Shown here one piece after another: positions 58,815 through 64,000 of a stretch of DNA of 64,000 nt. The translations under genes and the position numbers were made by a program. Within the stretch, counting starts at the first letter, position 1. Every line of letters starts with the position of its first letter. The notes beneath the pieces were generated by a model. The model saw nothing but the letters and a program-made list of their open reading frames with translations. It was not told the DNA's origin and did not search any database. Source of the DNA: Myroides profundi. GTDB taxonomy: Bacteria; Bacteroidota; Bacteroidia; Flavobacteriales; Flavobacteriaceae. Location of the stretch: contig NZ_CP010817.1 of the NCBI RefSeq assembly GCF_000833025.1, positions 2,542,001 to 2,606,000 on the forward strand, read 5' to 3'.

Positions 58815-61800
58815 TTAATCTTCAGTGTTAAATTCAACCTTTATTTGATAATCCTTTTCATCTTCTGACTTAACCCCAGTTATAGTCTTAATTCCTAATC
58901 TAAGTCTTAATGTATATAACAACCTTTTTTTCTCCTCAATATACTTTGTTACAAATGATGATTTTACTTTTATATCGTTAATAGGTAGATCAAAGAATTC
59001 TAAACAAGCAATCAAATCATCATTATCCATATATTTCTCTAAAGATAAAATTAAATCTGATTTGATATTTAAATCTATATTTTTATCTACTAATTGATTT
59101 TCTAAAAAACGTTTCAAATCATAAGAACTAATAACATTTCCTGTTAAAGGACATTTATTAAGAATTCTTATTAATTCATGTATCTGAGTAGGTGTTAAAA
59201 CTGTTTTATAGTTATCATCAACGATAGTCTTTACGACAGAATGTATTAAACCTAAACTCCTATCATCAATTAATATATCTAAATAATTAAAAGCTACTTC
59301 AACATCTCTTTTACAATACTCTTCTATTTTTTCATCTGATGTCTTACTCAAGAAAAACTCTAAAAACTTTTTCATAGTAACTTTTGAAATTCCTGAAGAC
59401 AAAATATTATTTAATAGATAATCGTATTGATCAATCTCTACTGTTTCAATATCGATATTATCTTCAAGAGCCTTATAAACATTTTCTGCTATTTCATTAT
59501 CTCCAAAATTAATATCTGTTGCATAGTGAGTGATTAAATGTTCTGTAAGTATAGTATAAACTAATTTTGACTCCTCTGAATAATTCTCACTAAAATAAGG
59601 ATACTTATTATTGCATATATTTGCTAACGGAGATATTATTAACCTATAATCTAGATTTAATGTAATAACATCTTCTTTATTTTTTACATTACATAACAAA
59701 TAAAGCAATCTCTGTTCTTCATCTAACTGTCTATAAACATCCTTACTAAAATCAATCTTTTTAAGTTTTATAATCTCTGTTATAAGATATTTATTATCAA
59801 ACACTATTCTTGTTAGATCCTTGAGTATAAAATTAGATTTTTCTAATACCCTTAAAACGATACTATCTTTAACTTTAGAATTAACTAAAGCATATTTAAA
59901 AATATCATTATCAATACTATCAAAGCCAGATATTGCACTTTCTTTATCTAAATTCTTTTGAACAAATGTTACAAGAGATTCGTCAAACTCTTTTAAATTG
60001 CTTCTCTTAAAATAATCCTCTAAATTTGACCATGACATTTTTATACGATCTTTAAATAGTAATAATTTAAAGCTATTTCTCCAATTCAATGATGTAATAT
60101 CTGCTATTTTAAAATGAACTTTAGAACATACTATATCTAATTCATTATCAGTCAATTCTCCTTGTTCTGGCATAAACAAATTATTGACTACAATATCTTG
60201 TGACTCTTTAATTTCATCTGTGTTCTTCTCTAACCTTTCAATATATTCCTTTATATACTTATTTTCACTAATCTTTCCATTGGCTTGTTTCAGATAAGAT
60301 TCTCTAAACATCACGTTTTTATCGTTATCCAATACATTAGTTAATGAATATGCTTCATAAGCATCTAAAATATCACCGACATTACTAACTAAATATTCAA
60401 CGTTATTTACATCAAATAAGTAAGTATTATTCTTTACTACTACACCCAACTTCTTATTATCTTCTATTAAACTACAGTCTTGAATAATATAGTCTAACCC
60501 TACTACAATTTTTTTAAATGTATCACTGTCTATTTTATTCAAGTAATTATTGTTTTCATCACAGATAAATTTTCTAAACAACTCATCCGTTTTTAATTTA
60601 TCCAACATATCTTTTGAAGAATTACTTAACCCATTCAATAGTTTAACTACTTCTTCTTGACCAAGTTCTTTATTCGTCAAAATTGTATTGTAAACAGAGT
60701 AGCCTATTAAATCATTCCATATACCCAATAAATATTGTACATCTTCTTTGAAAAACTCTTTTGCTATTTGGTGAAAATAATGACTAAATGCCTGCATTAA
60801 AGCAAATTTATAGTTAATATACTTTTTACTATTAACTCCATATATCTCTTGAAGTAATGATTGATTAAGTATTGTAAATTGCTTAAAATGATGTTTAGAT
60901 AAGTCTTGTAACAAAACTTTTGGGTTACTTACGTTGTAAGTAAAATCATTCAAATTATTATCAAACTTATCTAAAAATTTATCATCCTCAATTGATAATA
61001 CTCCTTCTCCATGATTAAAAGAGACATAACGGATAAAACTTTCATTAATATATCCTTCTTCCAAAAGTAATGCTAAGACTTTATAATTTTCTTTATCCTT
61101 GTCTTTATCTAAATTTACCTTACCCGTGTCTTGTTGCTCGTTTTTCTGATTATTCTTAGTAAATAGACTTATTTTTTCTTTTAAATACACACTAACTACA
61201 TCCCCATAAGTTAAGTACAAATCTTTAACTGTTAATGTCTCACACTCCTCTATTCTCTTTTTAATTTCTCTTATTTCGCCTTCTTTTAGTTTTATTTCAT
61301 CTAATAAAATTATTTTATCATACCTATCTTGATAATTTACATTAATTTTTTTTTCAATATCACTAAACTTTAAATTTCCAAACCTATATGAATTCCAGTA
61401 ACTTATATTAAAATCAATAAATTTTTCTTCGAAAGTTTCTTTTTCTAATAGGTCATTAAGGTTAGAAATATTAAAACTTTTTTTCACTTCTTCTTGATTA
61501 TAATCAAAATACTCTAGTAGTCCACTAATGAACACTCTTCTTAATTCAACCAAGTCCTTTAAAGAATCGTTTTTATTGCTTTCTAAATGAGCTAAATCAT
61601 TCTCTAGTTCATTTAAATTATCTCTATCATTTTTACTTATTTTATTTAGAAGTTCGGGCTTACTACTAAAGAAACTAAATAAGACTCCATCTCTTTGTAG
61701 TAGTAAAGAAAAATCTTGCGGATAGAGAGTTTTATAAATAACAAATGCTAGAAACTTTATTTTCTTATCGATACTTTCTTTTGTTGCTAGACCCATTTTT

Positions 61801-63269
61801 TCTGTTGCCACTGACTCTACTTCTATATCTGGTTTATCTTCTTCTGCTACCACTGACTCTACTTCTGTATCTGATTTATCTTCTTCTGTTGCCACTGACT
61901 CTACTTCTGTATCTGATTTATCTTCTTCTGTTGCCATTGACTCTACTTCTATATCTGATTTATCTTCCTCTATTGCCACTGACACTACTTCTATATCTGA
62001 TTTATCTTCCTCTGTTGCCACTGACTCTGCATCCATAGCTGATTCATCTTCCTCTGTCGACTGTATTATATTTTCACTTTCTAAAACCATCCCAAGTGAC
62101 TGGCTCATAATCAAATAATCATTGATAATAGTTAATACTGTTCTTGTATCTTCAATATATTTAGACACCAAATTAACTAAATCAATTAATTCTTCACTGC
62201 TTCCTAAAGTGCTGTCTGTTTCAAGAATCTTCTTTTTAAATATATCTCGAGAATTACTATAATTTATATAGGGTACAATTGATATTATAAGGTCAAAAAA
62301 CTTAGTTTTATTATTGTGATTAGATATGATATCGTCTTTTACTGCATAAATAAATGTAATATTCCCATCCAAGTCTTCTGATTGATTTAATAAGAAGTTT
62401 AACTCTCTTAGCTTAGTAAATACTCTCAAAGAATTAGGAAATCTATCTAGGTCCTCTATAAATACTACTTTGGTTTTAGTAGCTTGAAAAAAGTAAAGAA
62501 TTTCATCAAAATATTTATCTAAAGCATTTATATTCTCTGTATTTTCTTTAGAACTAATTTCAATACTTGTAGGAGATACTTTCGATATTCTTATATTTAT
62601 TAAAAATGAAATTGATTTCCAAATTAATATACCCAAACCACTAATAAAAATAGTTCTGAAAAATAAATCTGTAAATATCCCCAAATGCGGTAAGAAGGCT
62701 ACTTGATCATTCACTTCAGGTAAAAATATATAACAAAAACTATATACAAAGAATAGTAATATTACAGAATAACATACTTTTTCAATTATAGATAAATATT
62801 CTATCCTTTTAAATCTTGATTCTGATAAGTCGCTTTTCTTTTTAGAATACAATATTTGATTCACAATATTCATACTAATTTGCTCATTAGTAATAGCAGT
62901 TGACACTTCTTCATCAACTTCAAATGTTGCTAAAGAAACTGTAATATGCACTGGTAATTCGTCTTTTTTAATTGACTTCAATGTTTTTATAATGCTACTC
63001 TTACCTGTACCATAACTTCCCATTAAAGCAATATTCTTAATATCTTTATTACATATACCCCAAAATAAACCATCTACATAAATCTTAGATGTACTATTTT
63101 CAGGTTCTCGTAAAATACTTGGGGATAAAGAATGTAAACCAATTGTTTCATCTGGTTCTTTTAACTTTGTAACCTTAGCATAATGTTTATCAATAAAAGC
63201 ACTAAAAATTCTTTTTATATTTATATTATTTACAATAACCCTCTTTGTCTTAGTAATAATTTCTCCCAT
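58815..63269 (-). CDS. YobI/KAP-like P-loop NTPase, membrane-associated
   Basis: 1484 aa. The N-terminus LHSLSPSILREPENS leads into a P-loop (GSYGTGKSS, 84-92). Two hydrophobic segments (about 170-190 and 205-230) lie between Walker A and Walker B (TKVVFIEDLDRFPNS, about 265), the insertion pattern of KAP-type NTPases. A low-complexity region (about 405-490) has six 14-aa units of the form SVATEEDKSDTEVE. The C-terminal ~950 residues are helical and unrecognised. KAP/YobI-type proteins are proposed to organise membrane-associated complexes, and some lie in phage-defence islands. No partner effector is identified next to it. Confidence 0.8.
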   Translation of the reverse strand: MGEIITKTKRVIVNNINIKRIFSAFIDKHYAKVTKLKEPDETIGLHSLSPSILREPENSTSKIYVDGLFWGICNKDIKNIALMGSYGTGKSSIIKTLKSIKKDELPVHITVSLATFEVDEEVSTAITNEQISMNIVNQILYSKKKSDLSESRFKRIEYLSIIEKVCYSVILLFFVYSFCYIFLPEVNDQVAFLPHLGIFTDLFFRTIFISGLGILIWKSISFLINIRISKVSPTSIEISSKENTENINALDKYFDEILYFFQATKTKVVFIEDLDRFPNSLRVFTKLRELNFLLNQSEDLDGNITFIYAVKDDIISNHNNKTKFFDLIISIVPYINYSNSRDIFKKKILETDSTLGSSEELIDLVNLVSKYIEDTRTVLTIINDYLIMSQSLGMVLESENIIQSTEEDESAMDAESVATEEDKSDIEVVSVAIEEDKSDIEVESMATEEDKSDTEVESVATEEDKSDTEVESVVAEEDKPDIEVESVATEKMGLATKESIDKKIKFLAFVIYKTLYPQDFSLLLQRDGVLFSFFSSKPELLNKISKNDRDNLNELENDLAHLESNKNDSLKDLVELRRVFISGLLEYFDYNQEEVKKSFNISNLNDLLEKETFEEKFIDFNISYWNSYRFGNLKFSDIEKKINVNYQDRYDKIILLDEIKLKEGEIREIKKRIEECETLTVKDLYLTYGDVVSVYLKEKISLFTKNNQKNEQQDTGKVNLDKDKDKENYKVLALLLEEGYINESFIRYVSFNHGEGVLSIEDDKFLDKFDNNLNDFTYNVSNPKVLLQDLSKHHFKQFTILNQSLLQEIYGVNSKKYINYKFALMQAFSHYFHQIAKEFFKEDVQYLLGIWNDLIGYSVYNTILTNKELGQEEVVKLLNGLSNSSKDMLDKLKTDELFRKFICDENNNYLNKIDSDTFKKIVVGLDYIIQDCSLIEDNKKLGVVVKNNTYLFDVNNVEYLVSNVGDILDAYEAYSLTNVLDNDKNVMFRESYLKQANGKISENKYIKEYIERLEKNTDEIKESQDIVVNNLFMPEQGELTDNELDIVCSKVHFKIADITSLNWRNSFKLLLFKDRIKMSWSNLEDYFKRSNLKEFDESLVTFVQKNLDKESAISGFDSIDNDIFKYALVNSKVKDSIVLRVLEKSNFILKDLTRIVFDNKYLITEIIKLKKIDFSKDVYRQLDEEQRLLYLLCNVKNKEDVITLNLDYRLIISPLANICNNKYPYFSENYSEESKLVYTILTEHLITHYATDINFGDNEIAENVYKALEDNIDIETVEIDQYDYLLNNILSSGISKVTMKKFLEFFLSKTSDEKIEEYCKRDVEVAFNYLDILIDDRSLGLIHSVVKTIVDDNYKTVLTPTQIHELIRILNKCPLTGNVISSYDLKRFLENQLVDKNIDLNIKSDLILSLEKYMDNDDLIACLEFFDLPINDIKVKSSFVTKYIEEKKRLLYTLRLRLGIKTITGVKSEDEKDYQIKVEFNTED
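61800..62040. repeat. In-frame 42-bp minisatellite in the NTPase gene
   Basis: Six imperfect 42-base units encoding S-V-A-T-E-E-D-K-S-D-[IT]-E-V-E. Multiples of three, so unit number can vary without frameshift. The long plus-strand frame here is a by-product. Confidence 0.9.
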
Positions 63270-63735
63270 CGTTAGTATATTTTAAGAATACTAATATACT
63301 ACACCCTTATTAATCTATAATATGGTATTCCGTAAAACAAGACTTTTATTTAGTCATCATCCTCTTCTCTCTCCCTCCTCATAACACCTACTTCTTCAAT
63401 ACCGCTACAACAGCTCTTCAAGATTCCTTCAACAAACAACCTCTTAACTAGAGCATTCTTGGGGAAATGTTGAAGAAGTGTTGAAGGAAATCACTCTATG
63501 AAGTGTATTTACTGGGGTTAGGATAGGTTTATTATTTTACATTTTTATTCAATATAAACATAAGCATCTAACTATAAGCAACATATAAAAATAAAAAGCT
63601 ATCCTTTTTTAATGAATAAGAGGCTAAAAGAGGTTTTATAGACTAAAAACAGCTTATAATTATAGCTTATTAAGGTAGATTATGGGTTTTTTAGAGGAAT
63701 TAAGGTGTGTTTTTAGTAAAAATATGCTTGATTAT
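63270..63735. other. Intergenic region upstream of the large NTPase gene
   Basis: About 460 bases. They should contain the promoter of the leftward NTPase gene, though I see no exact box. Near 63,400-63,500 are loosely complementary CTTCAA/TTGAAG-type strings that could fold. No gene found. Confidence 0.45.
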
Positions 63736-63737
63736 AC

Positions 63738-64000
63738 TGCGGATGTAATCATCCCTACTGTTGTGTGCTGATAGGATGGGATTCTTCGCAGGCTCAGAAA
63801 GACATAGCATACGGGTATTGTGAGGATGTATGTAATACATCCCTACCATTGTGTGCTGATTGGATGGGATTCTTCGCAGGCTCAGAGGGACATAGCATAC
63901 GGGGTATTGTGAGGATGTATATAATACATCCCTACCATTGTGTGCCGACAGGATGGGATTCTTCGCAGGCTCAGAAAGACGTAGTATACAAGGTATAGTG
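63738..64000. repeat. Array of ~88-bp palindrome-bearing repeats (array B), cut by window end
   Basis: GGGATTCTTCGCAGG starts at 63778, 63866 and 63955 (periods 88 and 89). Each unit has a palindrome (GGATG-N4-CATCC at 63741, GGATGTAT-N3-ATACATCC at 63824 and 63913) and then a core ACCATTGTGTGCC[GT]A[CT]..GGATG like the ACCGTTGTGTGCCAACAGAATG core of arrays A1/A2. There are no unique spacers. Confidence 0.85.

Noticed and set aside
61745..62038. 97-codon Leu/Pro-rich plus-strand frame
   Set aside because: Antisense image of the 42-bp repeats in the large NTPase gene.
63765..63998. 77-codon frame at the right end
   Set aside because: Lies entirely inside array B and repeats itself with the unit.

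Overview
The window looks like a chromosome segment of a low-GC (roughly one third GC by eye) Bacteroidota bacterium of the family Flavobacteriaceae; a urease-positive Myroides-like organism is my best guess, but the genus is inference. Evidence: an exported protein with a type IX secretion (gliding-motility type B) C-terminal domain, TonB-dependent receptors with signal peptides ending at Gln, lipoproteins starting C-S-S-D-D, absence of strong Shine-Dalgarno sites, and several promoters of the flavobacterial TTG-N17-20-TAnnTTTG type. No rRNA, tRNA, CRISPR array, transposase or prophage was found.

Layout. 0-10 kb: a truncated KAS III-like gene that lacks two catalytic residues, a DUF417 (RclC-like) membrane protein with an AraC regulator, a tandem NTF2-like protein, a secreted metallophosphoesterase, a small alpha/beta hydrolase, paired surface-lipoprotein paralogues and a thioredoxin. 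10-18 kb: a putative zinc membrane peptidase, an alcohol dehydrogenase, then a run of small cytosolic proteins (DUF1963/YwqG, GrpB, SMI1/KNR4, leucine-rich) resembling an immunity-gene array, and a TauE/SafE permease. 18-20 kb: the T9SS cargo protein and about 1 kb without firm genes. 20-31 kb: TetR and AraC regulators and a complete urease locus (exported protein, ureA, ureB, ureC, ureE, ureF, ureG, ureD, urea transporter, araC), then OsmC and an AlbA/ATP-binding protein.

31-39 kb: a co-directional island with hypA, hypB, a second UreE-like gene, a FecBCD-type ABC importer, a GNAT acetyltransferase and a TonB-dependent receptor. With no hydrogenase nearby, it reads as a nickel uptake and delivery module serving urease. 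An identical 39-bp sequence lies upstream of both this island and the urease locus. 39-43 kb: a zeta-type toxin overlapping a 48-aa partner gene, an HxlR/nitroreductase divergent pair with a clear operator, and a DinB-MarR operon with a perfect palindrome over its promoter. 43.4-45.0 kb is a gene desert. 45-52.6 kb: small membrane proteins, an AraC regulator, an esterase, two SUKH-like proteins and a second TonB-dependent receptor. 52.6-55.8 kb: two arrays of ~86-bp repeats flanking a CPBP protease and a toxin-antitoxin pair whose toxin has a premature stop. 55.8-63.3 kb: a 948-aa DUF6493-like protein and a 1484-aa YobI/KAP-like P-loop NTPase. The window ends in a third repeat array (~88-bp period) sharing a core with the first two.
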